Assembly (NCBI RefSeq): GCF_964340395.1
Contig: NC_135554.1
Coordinates: 13,878,751-13,942,750, forward strand
Source of the DNA: Glandiceps talaboti
Taxonomy: Eukaryota > Hemichordata > Enteropneusta > Spengelidae
DNA: 64,000 nt
Reading direction: 5' to 3'
Shown here piece by piece: positions 49,351 to 60,830 of the stretch (position 1 is the first letter of the stretch; every line of letters begins with the position of its first letter). A model generated the notes under the pieces. The model did no database searches, was not told the origin of the DNA, and saw only the letters and a list, made by a program, of their open reading frames with translations. The position numbers and the translations under genes are program-made.

Positions 49351-50370
49351 CTAAGGCACCTTCCTTTCTCGTGTAAGTGCTATAACAGAAGCATGACTAT
49401 TTTTTTTAGGTCATTTCTTAGAAAGCCACAGACAAGTCTATATGTTAATGGTACACACCTACATGTATTCATGGTCACACACACACACACACCTACAGAC
49501 AGACACACACTCTACGAGCCCACACACGCACAACTACATAGTGAATTTGAGTCAATGTGTAACATCTCTGGTAAGGTTGAGTTGAATTTTGTGTCCAATA
49601 TGTGAACAAATTACATTAGAGAACGTGATGGTATTCGATATTAAAAAGGTAAAAAAGAAATTGCATTTTAACAAAAATGCATTTTTAGAAAATGCATTTC
49701 ACTAAATGAAATAGGTTGAGGTTCCAGGAAATAGAAAAAAGTTGTTACATATAACATTTAATCAGAGACTTAAAGTCTGGTATCTAATCAGCGACGTGAA
49801 GTCTAGTATCAGAAGTATATTCAGCTTAAAGCTACGGATGTACTTCAGGCTTTTAAACGCTTCCAGTCTTGTAAGAAACAGAAATACATTGTATTGATAC
49901 AAGATTATGTATCCCAGAGGATTTGGGATTGAGAGAATGACAGTGATGTCTTCATTTGAAAGCGTGGTTGGTTGATGCAGACTTTGATATCCTCTCAGCA
50001 CTTTATTTATTGTATTCAATATTTTACTTAAACGAAGCACAGGCAGCCAGAAAACAGACTCGAATTCTTACGTGTTTTAAAATCTACCTGCTGTTCTAGA
50101 TGACGTCTAGTATCCCCACATGATGTAAGTTTTAATGAATTGGCATGAGCAGACAGGATCAACTAATCTTTTGAAGTAAACATTTTATATTTAATACATG
50201 TATTCGCAACATGACTTCCTAATATCTACGAGAGTTGAGCCGTTGCTACTTGAAACGATGGTGTGATTTGATGTTTGAATAATGAACTATTGGTCGTTTA
50301 GCTAACTGTGTAACGAGAAGACATAGTCAAGATCAACCAGTGAAGGATCTAAGCTAACCTAGGCCTGTAA
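49351..50370. other. AT-rich non-coding DNA
   Basis: A short CA-rich patch lies at 49474-49530. Nothing else is supported. Confidence 0.5.
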
Positions 50371-50702
50371 ATGACTAAGTATAATCCAGAAATATTCTTT
50401 AACGAGCCAGAGTTCATGAGGCCGCACACACAGATATCAAATACCGTACGGACACTAGCCTACAAATCATCCTTCATACCAGACTCTATTAAGTTATGGA
50501 ATCAATTACCACCATCTGCAGTTTCTTGTGTCACACTCGACAAATTTAAAAAAGAAATTATCACCAATCAAATGTACATGTACATGTAGATAAACCCAAG
50601 TTCAGCTTGAAGCTGGTTTGAGATTGGTTTGTACAACATTTGGGCAACAGTAGGCGATAATCAATTGATATCTGTACTAATTTGGAAGAAGAAGAAGAAC
50701 AA
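50371..50702 (+). pseudogene. 3' end of a non-LTR retrotransposon ORF2 (remnant)
   Basis: A 72-codon frame (50371-50589) contains RTLAYKSSFIPDSIKLWNQL followed by PPSAVSCVTLDKFKKEI. The pattern F-P-x-S/T-I-x-x-W-N-x-L-P, then a short spacer and L-x-x-F-K, is the conserved tail found after the reverse transcriptase domain in many CR1, Jockey and related LINE ORFs. The reverse transcriptase core and endonuclease are absent, so the copy is 5'-truncated. A GAAGAAGAAGAAGAAC run at about 50686-50701 is a plausible 3' tail and sets the end. The ATG at 50371 is incidental. Clade not assigned. Confidence 0.72.
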
Positions 50703-51023
50703 CCTTGAACATGAGCTATCCATCCATCCAGGATTGTATAGTAGTACATAATTGATACTGGCATGATGATAGAAGTTATTTCTTCCTGGCAAAGGGTCGT
50801 TAATTTTTATGATGACGTTGTATATCATCGTATTAGTACAGGTTAGATTAAATCATAGAGTGTTAGGGTATGTAATTTAGTGGTTTTATGTAGCACATGT
50901 ATATAGTTGTTCTCAGTATGAATTATATATTTGATCAGGACTAGAACATGTGTCACAAACTACCAAACCAAATCGCGTTTACCCATATTTACATGAAGTG
51001 AAAAATTACCTTTTGTTGTTAAA
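50703..51023. other. AT-rich non-coding DNA
   Basis: Nothing supported. Confidence 0.5.
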
Positions 51024-51414
51024 TAATGCCAAATAAAAAAAGCTGTTTGGTACCGGTTACCCGATCCCACCTAGTTTTTCATGCTGATCCTAAACTTTTT
51101 TTTTCATATTTGAGGAAATTTTTTAAAGAAAATTACAAAAATTATGAAGTCTCGCAACAAATAGTGGATGCGTAAACTGACATCAACTGAAAAAGACAAT
51201 ACAGAACTGTTCTTCCAATCTGTAATGGCTGTACATCTGATGAGAAGAAGCCAGTAACACTGAGACCATATGGAAAACAACGGAAAACAACTACCTGAAC
51301 TAGACACTCACATATGAAAAAAAAAAAGATTTTAAAAATAAAATAAAAAATCTACCTACCCCACCTATTTTAAAATTTAATATAATCGGAACCACATAAT
51401 TTTTTTATGCCTAA
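51024..51414 (-). mobile_element. MITE family B, copy 4
   Basis: Left AATGCCAAATAAAAAAAGCT with GTTTGGTACCGGTTAC; right, reverse-complemented, TGCATTAGGCATAAAAAAAT with TATGTGGTTCCGATTA. The interior matches the other copies (TTCTTCCAATCTGTAATGGC, TGAACTAGACACTCACATAT). Confidence 0.88.
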
Positions 51415-52104
51415 TGCATAATTTATACATTTGTACATAGAGCTTGTTTTTACACTGAAAGTTCCGTAAGACAAAACTCTTCTAATATATATAGAAGAAA
51501 AATAATTGGAAATATATATTATACAGTTTGTGCCTTTGAAAATATCCATGCATGTTTTAACTATGTATTAATGCTGTGTGGCATACTCATGTACATTCAT
51601 GTATCTTTCGTTCTGTGGAAGTACATGTGTACATTTGGCATTCATAACTCAGATTGTGTATATGTGGTTAAGAGATACCCTTTGAATTTAGGTCAGGGAT
51701 CAGATCTTGGTTTTTGATAATGTTTTGTTCACAATATTGACTAAGAAAATATTGACCTGCCTTCCTATAGGTACCTTGGAAGTATATTACTCATTTTGTA
51801 TTGACTGTTGGATGAATACTATGTACAATGTACAATGTACAATCAATGGAAATTTAAATTTATGGCTGGCTGATGTTTGTCTGTGGACCATGACAAGAAG
51901 GAAATGGGAGTTTCAACTCAAGTGTGAATTGTTGACAATGACAATGTCTTAAAGCATGTCTTCAAAGGCTTGTACTTGCTGTTGAAAGAAGACAAACTAC
52001 TGGGACTATCATTCCACACATACAATGTTGAATTTACATGTAATATTCAATATACTTTGTTCAATACAAGTTTAAATACAGTTTGAACTACTAAGTCTAT
52101 GTAG
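51415..52104. other. AT-rich non-coding DNA
   Basis: ACAATGTACAATGTACAATC at about 51824 is a short local repeat. No gene is supported. Confidence 0.5.
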
Positions 52105-52465
52105 ATTTGATGGTAAATATGTAAAAGAGCTCATTTGTATGCATGTTGTCTAGTCTCAATTCACTTTGTAACCCAGTACATCAAACATGTTAAATATGTA
52201 AATGAGCTCATTTGTATGCATGTTATATAATATTAATTCACTCTGAATCTAGTACATCGTACATGCTAAAAATGTAAATGAGCTCATTTGTATGCATGGT
52301 GTCTAGTATTAATTCACTCTGTAATCTAGTACTTAATACATATTAAATGTAAATGAACTCATTTGTATGCATGGTGTCTAGTATTAATTCACTGTGGTAT
52401 GACCTAGTACATCACATATGATACATGTATGTTAAATATGTAAATTGGCTCTTTTGTATATTATT
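52105..52465. repeat. About 76-bp minisatellite, 5 units
   Basis: GAGCTCATTTGTATGCATG starts at about 52127, 52204 and 52280, with variants at 52355 (GAACTC) and 52446 (GGCTCT). Each unit continues with GTCTAGTATTAATTCACTCT, GTAATCTAGTACATC and ACATGTTAAATATGTAAAT. Confidence 0.88.
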
Positions 52466-55337
52466 GGGAGTGAATTCACTTTCAAACTTGAATGTACATT
52501 TGAAGTGATGTTCACTGGAATATACAATTAAAAAAGTATCATATTATTGCTGTGTTGAATTTGAATATGAAAAAAAATCTGAAATTTAAATTTTCTATGA
52601 TTTATATTTTTATAATACACGGTATGCACATTGTATGTGAATGTTACATGTATAAACATTCTATATTTCAAGGCAACAGCACTACAAATAGAAGCTTTCC
52701 TAAGGGCATTTCCTGTTCTATCTTGTGTTTTATCAAACAAAATCTTCTGCCCCTGTTGCTAAAGGCATTCTATAAATGTATAATAATGAGTGTTGCTGCT
52801 GTTGATAACCAAGATTAGGCTTGATCATGTTACAGAAGTAATGACATGGGTAGACTTAATGGCCAATTTACTCATCTTTGAACTGTTCAAGAATTCTGTC
52901 ATCTTGCTGTGTAAATTACTGCATACTTCCATACATGATAGTGGTCATGATGGGGATCCATTATGCTGCAGTTTAGACATTCAACTACAACAATGTTTGC
53001 CTATGGGGACTGGTGAAGGTACAAACATGAAGCAACTGACTGGAATTGCTAGTCTAATTTTAAATCAAGCATAAGTTGATATTACAGAAAGCATGAAAAA
53101 AAATTGAGACTAAAATTGATTTCCTTTGTGTTACCATCTAGAATACTTAGCTCTTTTTAAACATTCTACATGTACAAATGATGTTTGTTTTGCTGTCTTC
53201 AGATAATGTTAATTTGTGATTGTAACATTACATTCATTGTAAAAATGGCTTATTTAAAAACACTAATGCAGTAGATTAAAATATGTAGTGAAAAAAATAA
53301 TGACGCAAAAACGTTTGGAAAATATCCGTTATCTCAACATCAGATCTAGATAATTTGACAAACAAATTTCCTCAAAATTTAGTATTATGTACATCATATG
53401 GATATACTGCAGGAGCCAACATTTGGTTTAATAAGAAACTTAAGAATTACATATCAAAATGTTGTTTCTAAAAAGTGACATATATACATTTTGAAAATTT
53501 AGTATTCAGAGGTCTTTACAAATTTTATTTGTCCAAGAATTTCAGTTATGAAAAGTGTAATTTCTCAAGATATTTCTGAGAAAGTACAACAGGATGATTT
53601 AGTAGAAAAAAAGTCATGCATTATTCAGTGGTTGTCTTACAAATTACCTTTAGTTTCTTATTCTGTTCACCTATTGTAAATTTATAAATTAAGATATATT
53701 GAAAGGCTGATGACATGCATTAGTTCCAATTCACACTAAGTCTAACATGACTCATAAATTATAATTACCGACAGTAAATTCTTCCCAAAATGGCTTGAAA
53801 CTAGTTTCAATTAAGAATTAGATTCATTAAACCACATTGTCTTACACACATAATTAGTAATTAAGGTTTAATGACTATAGCTGCTTTTCACATCATTCAC
53901 TGTTATCTACTTATTGCAGCAAATATATCACCGTACATCTTGGTCGTGGAATTTTGTAAAAAATGAAAGTAATAGCTCATGGATCTGAAGCCGTCCATGG
54001 AAAATTCCCAAGCTGTAAATATATATTGTTAGATTCCAGCATATGACCTTAAGACTCTGAGGCCTAGATTCAGCTCAATCATAAGATTTGCAGTTGATGT
54101 TTTTTTAAAATATAATTACATTAATGTGCTGACATGCCCGCATGATAGAAGTCTGCGTGTATAAATATCTTGTGGGTAGAAAACTGCTCTGATAAAACCA
54201 TTATTTATCAAGCAATTGTTGGGGTATCTTGTGGCCTTTTTATGATACAAAGACCATCAGTCAACCATAAATAAAGTAAAGAATTTGACAAATAGCATCA
54301 CATACATACTCTGTAATGCTTTAATTCTAAAGTGAATAAAAGCGTGTGCATTTTTTGTAATGTGAAAACCATTTGTGTTTATGAAATTCCAACAAGATAT
54401 ACATCAGATACAGATGTCATGTTCTTTGTAAGACCACGTCGTTACCATTTATATGTAAGATCGTGCAATGCAGCTAATACATAGTTGTAACTTAAGTTTT
54501 AGCATTTTGAATATTGCTGCACACACAAACTTATTATAACCTCTTCAAAGGCTGACACCTAATTTTCATGTGTGTAATTACCGACTTATTTTTTACTAGA
54601 CTTATTAGAATTCAAGTCCTTGATTAAAGGTTGATCTAACTTTTATTTTGTAAACTTGTTATATTTTAAAAAGAAAACAATAATTCAAAACAAACAATTA
54701 AAAAACTATGAACATTATGTTTGATTCATCCAACTCCACGTGGATGATACAAAGTTCAAATTTGTTCAGTTTTCAGGAAATAAAATTTAATCCTGTATAA
54801 AAATTGTTAACAAATATACATGTGTACATAATATATATATTATTTATGTAGATAGAGGAAAGGAAAAACATGTGAGATAACAACTATATGTGGTCAGTCT
54901 GTTTATATAATATATAACAGAAAACAGAAAAATTACCACATATGGTATCCTGTCCACATGGTGTGTTAACAGTTATCAATGAAACAATATGGGCAATAAC
55001 AGATTGTAATAAACCACCCACATTTACACAAAGATAAAAAAGAACACCCACAATTATACCTTGGAAGTAAGATTGTGGTTTAAAGCTCATACACAAAATA
55101 AAACTTGACAAATTTTGAGAAATTTGAAAAATTTTGAAGCATATGCTGGGAGATTGAGATTCACCGCCATTTCATTAGGCTCAAACTTCCCATGCATACG
55201 TAACTTATCACACTTTCTTCATCTAATCTAACACCTTTTGTTGGAAAATAATGAAAACAGCTTGCATTTCATTGACTGAAGGAAATTGTAAATGTTTAGA
55301 TATACATGTAGTTGAAACCTTTCCAAGATTAAAGATG
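52466..55337. other. AT-rich non-coding DNA
   Basis: Frames of 88 and 94 codons at 52552-53074 are not recognised. No repeats beyond short A/T runs were found. Confidence 0.5.
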
Positions 55338-55365
55338 AAAAAAAAAAAAAAAAAAAAAAAAAAAA
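55338..55365. repeat. Poly(A) tract of 28 bp
   Basis: An uninterrupted A run after AAAGATG. It may be a retroposon tail, but no element body was recognised upstream. Confidence 0.9.
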
Positions 55366-55924
55366 TCGAGAGTGTGAGATTGAATTCTACCATTGGATTT
55401 CTTCTGTAATGTAATTTGCTTCTGTTGCTTCATCCACCATGTCTCGCTGATAACTTGGCTAGATTGAATTTCATTTCAATCAAGGTGGTTCGGAGATTGA
55501 TATCTATTGAACAGGAAAGAAATGAAGCTTTGTCATTTGCACAATCACAAAGAAGGAATTACCATTTTACTAAGTTATTAAGACAACAGACAACATGATT
55601 TGCGTACGTTAAAGTTTTGCCAGAAGGTGATTCAGTATGCTCTTTTTCCATAAAGACGTGACATACAATACATCCGTTCATATTACAATATCATTTTGTG
55701 TGGTAGTAAATGATATTTACATGTTGAAATTAACTTTGGAAGGGAATGCGTATCAAGTGAATTGTTAGAGATATCAGTTTTGTGAAAACTTATTGGCTCT
55801 ACATGATTGAGTAATTTGACATGGTTGGATCATGGTGAAATTGGATGTACAGGTCTCTATGACAACATTCACTAAAGTTCATCTCGGGTAAAGCTGCAAT
55901 CCAAAGTTTCAAGGATTTACGGGT
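55366..55924. other. AT-rich non-coding DNA
   Basis: Nothing supported. Confidence 0.5.
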
Positions 55925-56200
55925 TATAACTTGCTGGCTTCACCTTTCTACTTCAAGTTCCAATACAGGCAGATGTTGATTATTCATTTTGATAGGAAAT
56001 CCCTTCTTTTTTTCAATCACTCTTTCAAGTGCTGTACTTCAATTTGCTATTATACAGTATTACTTACTGGCTTCACCTTTCCTGTTCCCCAATAAAAAGA
56101 CTGTTTAAAGGGAAATGTTGATGTTGTTGAAAGGAATTTTTTCTTAAATTACACTCTTTCGAGTACAGTACTTCAATTTGAGATACAGTATTTCTTACTT
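55925..56200. repeat. 134-bp tandem duplication
   Basis: TTGCTGGCTTCACCTTTCT and TTACTGGCTTCACCTTTCC, CACTCTTTCAAGTGCTGTAC and CACTCTTTCGAGTACAGTAC, both then TTCAATTTG, occur 134 bp apart (56018 and 56152). Confidence 0.75.
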
Positions 56201-57794
56201 TATCATGGAATGTAGTGTGTAAGGTAGACACAGAGTTACCTAAATATACAACAACTTCATATAAAAAAAGTATAATAACATGAGTGATGAAATGGCTCTC
56301 TAATTGCAAAGATATACAGTCATGTATTTTACAATCACATAATTTAGGTACAAATGTACATATACATGAACTATGATTTTCTCCAAATAAAAGCAGTGGC
56401 AGGATGATGCTTCTTTGTTATTTTTGACAATCACAGATACATAGTCCACAAATAATTGAGGTGTACATGTACATAATATTATATTATCACATAGTCTGTA
56501 TGTTTTGGGAATGGCCTCTTTGTGAGCGTGATCAATCTGGTCATTGTTTTTCAGATATTGTACATGTATAAACGAAGATAAATGAAGTTGATACATCTGT
56601 CTATGGAAACTGAAATTTACACACACACACACACACACATTTGTACATGTACACACATACATACACACACACATACACTCATATACACAGGCACTCACAT
56701 GCATACATTGTATGCAGACACCCACACAATAATGTCTGATATTTATAAATGTGTACGGAACCTTTGATTTTTACAGAAGTTTTGATAGAAAGCAGTTTCT
56801 CATTAAATAGAGTGGATTATGATGATTGAATATAAGTACAGTCTATCTCCTGTCACTGCCATTCTGTTCTACTTATCTTTAAGACTGACATTTATCCATC
56901 CATGTTTCCCCGGGGCGTCAGTGACTATAATTTACAGTGAATCCTTAGGAAGAAACATCTCCCTTGAATTGCTTTATGGATACTGTCATCTCTTGAGGTT
57001 GTCACTTTTCAGGGGTCATGCTAACACAGCTCCAGTGCGACTTAGTGAGGAGTATTCGTCTCCAAGGAGATGGATGTTGTTACCATGGAGTACATCTTTA
57101 CGTGTACATTTTCACTTCTGAGTGGATAGTCTCAGAAGCATCACACTGTTCTGTAAATTGCGCCAGACAAAGTATACAGCCTTAAGTATATTTTACTTTT
57201 AAAGGCATATTGATGAAGATGTCTGCATTAAGGATGAAGGAGATAATTTCTGTTTAGATTAGTGCAGTGTGTGAATGGCCATTTTGTGCAACCGACAGGG
57301 ATTTACAAAAGTAGCCGACAGCCAATTTAAACAGCTGTATCTTTACAACTGGGTTTTCAACAGATATGTCTTTACTCAGTGACAAATGAGCAATACCCAA
57401 GGCATCATTATTATTTTTTTTAAGGGGGTCATGTATAAAGGAATTCTTAAACCCTAATCTATGTTGGATATTTCAGAGTAGATGTATATTAAAGTGGTTA
57501 CCATGTTATATAGGGGAAATATATCTCTTATACAGAAACGTATACTGACACCAAAAGACATGTACATGTAGTACATTGTTTAAATATTACAACTTTTGGG
57601 TTTTGTATACTAATGATAACATTTGCATAATACAAATATATGTATGACACCTTGCGCATAAACATGTAATGGGGTAATGATGATGAGTATGAGTGTGCAC
57701 ATTACAATTATATCTGTATACCGGTATTTTGACCACCTTTCCTTCTGTATTCTATTGAGATGTAACCCTTTTCCTTTGCCCAGACTGTCATGAT
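56201..57794. other. Non-coding DNA with CA-rich microsatellite
   Basis: (CA)n with interruptions at 56619-56690. A 100-codon frame at 56819-57121 and a plus frame open from about 57005 to 57183 after CACTTTTCAG are not recognised and not called. Confidence 0.5.
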
Positions 57795-57924
57795 CTTTTC
57801 TTTTCCTTTCTTTTTTCTTTTCTTTTCTTTTCTTTTCTTTTCTTTTCTTTTCTTTTCTTTTCTTTTCTTTTCTTTTCTTTTCTTTTCTTTTCTTTTCTTT
57901 TCTTTTCTTTTCTTTTCTTTTCTT
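57795..57924. repeat. (TTTTC)n microsatellite
   Basis: About 22 pure TTTTC units at 57814-57923 preceded by degenerate units. A polypyrimidine tract; the lysine- and phenylalanine-rich frames are artefacts. Confidence 0.97.
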
Positions 57925-58798
57925 GTTTTTCCATTTTTTCTTTGTGTACATTTTTTAAGAAAAGCTAATAAACACTCAAGATACAAAAAAAAAAAAAAAT
58001 GTTCCTTCTGAGAAAATGATATAAACCATTCTCTTGTAAGCACTAGAATTTGAGCATTAAATTACCATTTTGTATAAAATGAATAGTACATGTATTTGCA
58101 TGAATTTGAATAAATTATATCTTTACATATAATTGGTCAAAGTACATACTTACATGTACCTTGCAAGCAGTGATTGATTGCTCTTAACAAAATACACTTG
58201 TTTGTTTTTTCCCTCCTTGCATGGAACATGACATTTATGTTCATTTTTGAACAGTGATAGTTTGCATTAATTCAGGAAATAGTTCTAGTGCTTAATTGAC
58301 CTCCATATCTTGCAACTAGTAATTGCTTCTCATTGGCAAGGTGTTTATTGATCTGTAGTCCATCTGGACACACATTCACTGTATGGCTTTCAGCGGATGT
58401 GTTTAATTTTGTGATAAATGGCTATCACTATATCTGCTTACAAATACTTCATCATTGTATCCAACAATCCCTTGGTCATTGATCCATCCATCATAAGATA
58501 ACATTGGTGTGGAGTGATCATTCATTTTATTCCCATATGTACATGTTATAATTTTTATAGATGATATTGATGCGGTCATGTGGATATTTATAGCAGTTTT
58601 GATGTGCATTTGATACTCTGTTCTGTTTTTGTTGACACGGTAACACAAATATGTATCATGGCACTAAGTTGTGATTTAGTGATGTAGGGTAATACATATG
58701 ACTGTACTGGTATAATTAGTCACATGTTGCTGAACAATATTCTGAAATTGTGAAAATTTCACCTTATTCATTCATGTTGTCGATTTGATATGATTTTA
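57925..58798. other. AT-rich non-coding DNA
   Basis: A short A run lies at 57986-57999. Nothing else is supported. Confidence 0.5.
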
Positions 58799-59192
58799 TT
58801 AAAGCTGCACTAGTTGCAACTGTCACATTTTTTGAAAGTGATTTGTGAAATGTAATTTGATATGCGTAATCATATCATACACCCTGCGACGGTATTGAAT
58901 TACCAGAGTCTGGAAGAAGATAAATGTATTTGTGTACATGTAGCTGTACACAGTAGCGTTTGGTACAAAAAACTAAATTTGTTTTTTGGTCCACACCCTA
59001 AAATCAGCACCTCCAACTCAATTTGTGATTTCAACCTGTTACTTTACAACTTTTGGATGAAATCAACTACTAATTAGCATATACAATGTCTAATTTTCAC
59101 TATTTTAACAATTTTCTTTTTGAAATTATGAATATATTGTTGGTATGTCTGACCAACAAATAATGCTACAGTTGTGACTAGTGCAGCTTTAA
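58799..59192. mobile_element. MITE with 25-bp terminal inverted repeats
   Basis: Left end TTAAAGCTGCACTAGTTGCA then ACTGT; right end reverse-complemented TTAAAGCTGCACTAGTCACA then ACTGT, 23 of 25 identical. The 394-bp body has no transposase. TTAA at both tips could be a TTAA target site (piggyBac-like) or part of the TIR flanked by a TA duplication. The sequence alone does not decide. Confidence 0.85.
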
Positions 59193-60379
59193 AAAGGTCA
59201 TTCACAAATTATTCAAATTCAAAATACCCTCAGACTAAGAAACGGTATAATTTCTGTTTGTTAAAAAAAATCTGTGATTTGATATAAGAGAATGCCATTG
59301 GGTTGAAAATTGAAACGGGCATGTGAATTCTAATATCTCCTTCATTAATGAAGTTATGATAAATTTGTTAAATGTAGTCAGATATCGGTGTCTGTGATGA
59401 AAAAGCAGCTCTAAGTAATTTAATGGATTCAGTAATGGTACTGTGTTTGGTATTTAGTCTGATATCCAGTATGATGGAGATAATGGGGAATAAGTCCAAC
59501 TGCATTCCATGGCTTAAAACTGACTCACTTAGGCTTCGTAATTACCATTGAATTAGGGATAGTCAACGGTAGTGAAAGCTAACCTTTTTTGAGAATAAAA
59601 CCTGTTTTTACTTTTTGCCTCTCAACATTCCTGTTTTTAAGAAATCGGTAAAATACGTTTTCACAAATACATTTTGTATGGTTTAACTTTAAGCAGGGTG
59701 TTCTTGGTCTTACTCGTATGGTATTATGCAGGTACATAATTATACAAATGTACTAGAGATAGGACTTTTTCTGTGACTGACCCAACCCAGTGCAGTTTAC
59801 ACAGCGACTTGATATGGAGCGTGATGGACCTGAATGGATTTCTGTAGAAATGTGTGATTGTGTTTATAAATATGAATATTGGTATATATATGTCGGCATA
59901 GAGAGAATTGCGGGGAGAAATTCCCAGCAGACAAAAAAAAATACAAAAAATAAAATTCTGAATGGCTGAATATCTGAATACGCATGTAGAAGCGATGATC
60001 AACTAATCTCAGAACAATTTGTATGCCCTGACTAGATTTCTACTGAACACCCCCAATTAACAGCTCTAATACTATAGGAGGATTACCAGTGTCAGGTTAT
60101 TATCTCTGTATTAAAGTCACAACAAATTCATAGCATACATGTATTTTCCTGGCTTTCTTTCGACCTGCATATATGTTCAGAAATTGTGGTCAAGATCGTG
60201 GTGTTTTCTAGGTGTCTGTTCAGGATAGGGAGTCTCTGTTTAAAATTTATGTCATGAATTCAGATTGTTTTTATCAGAAACTTGTGAGAATAGAATGAAG
60301 AGAGAAATCTGACACAAGTCTTCACCATTGCACACATTTATATCAAGGACCATGGTGTATGTGTTTAACCTTTTCAGTT
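59193..60379. other. AT-rich non-coding DNA
   Basis: Nothing supported. Confidence 0.5.
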
Positions 60380-60830
60380 ATGTACACACTTTCCCTCCAA
60401 AATTTTGTAGATAAAAACTTCTTATGTTCTTTTTTGGCATAAATCAACTTCATTTTAGACAATAAATTGTAATTATAATAATAGTAATATTGTCCTAATA
60501 GCAAAAGATTGATACAGCAATCTTCAGTTCTTAGCATTTTCCCGCTAAGTATTTTTGATAAAATATTCTTGTTTTTTAGTTATTTTTTGGCATAAATCAA
60601 CTTATTTTAGACAGAGATCATAGTCAGAATCACTATTTATTATTTTGTATCAAAAGTTTGTAACAGTAAACCAATCTTCAATACTTAGCACACTTTCCCG
60701 CTAAAATTTTTTGATAAAATATTCTTCTTTTCCTGTAATTTTTGGCATAAATCAACTTTATTTTAGACATAGATCATAGTCATAATCACTATTTATATAT
60801 TTGTATCAAAAGTTTGGTTAAAAAATACAT
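60380..60830. repeat. About 154-bp minisatellite, 3 units
   Basis: TTTTTTGGCATAAATCAACTT (split as TTTTTTGGCAT and AAATCAACTT) is at about 60436, 60589 and 60744. Units also share TTTTAGACATAGATCATAGT, CAATCTTCA, TTAGCA, TTCCCGCTAA and GATAAAATATTCTT. The second and third units are closest. Confidence 0.85.

Noticed and set aside
57005-57183. Possible internal exon after CACTTTTCAG
   Set aside because: Acceptor-like sequence and 57 open codons, but no donor, no recognised residues and a TAA end; too weak to call.
57610-58043. Lysine-glutamate-rich 113- and 111-codon frames
   Set aside because: Read through TTTTC repeats on the complementary strand.
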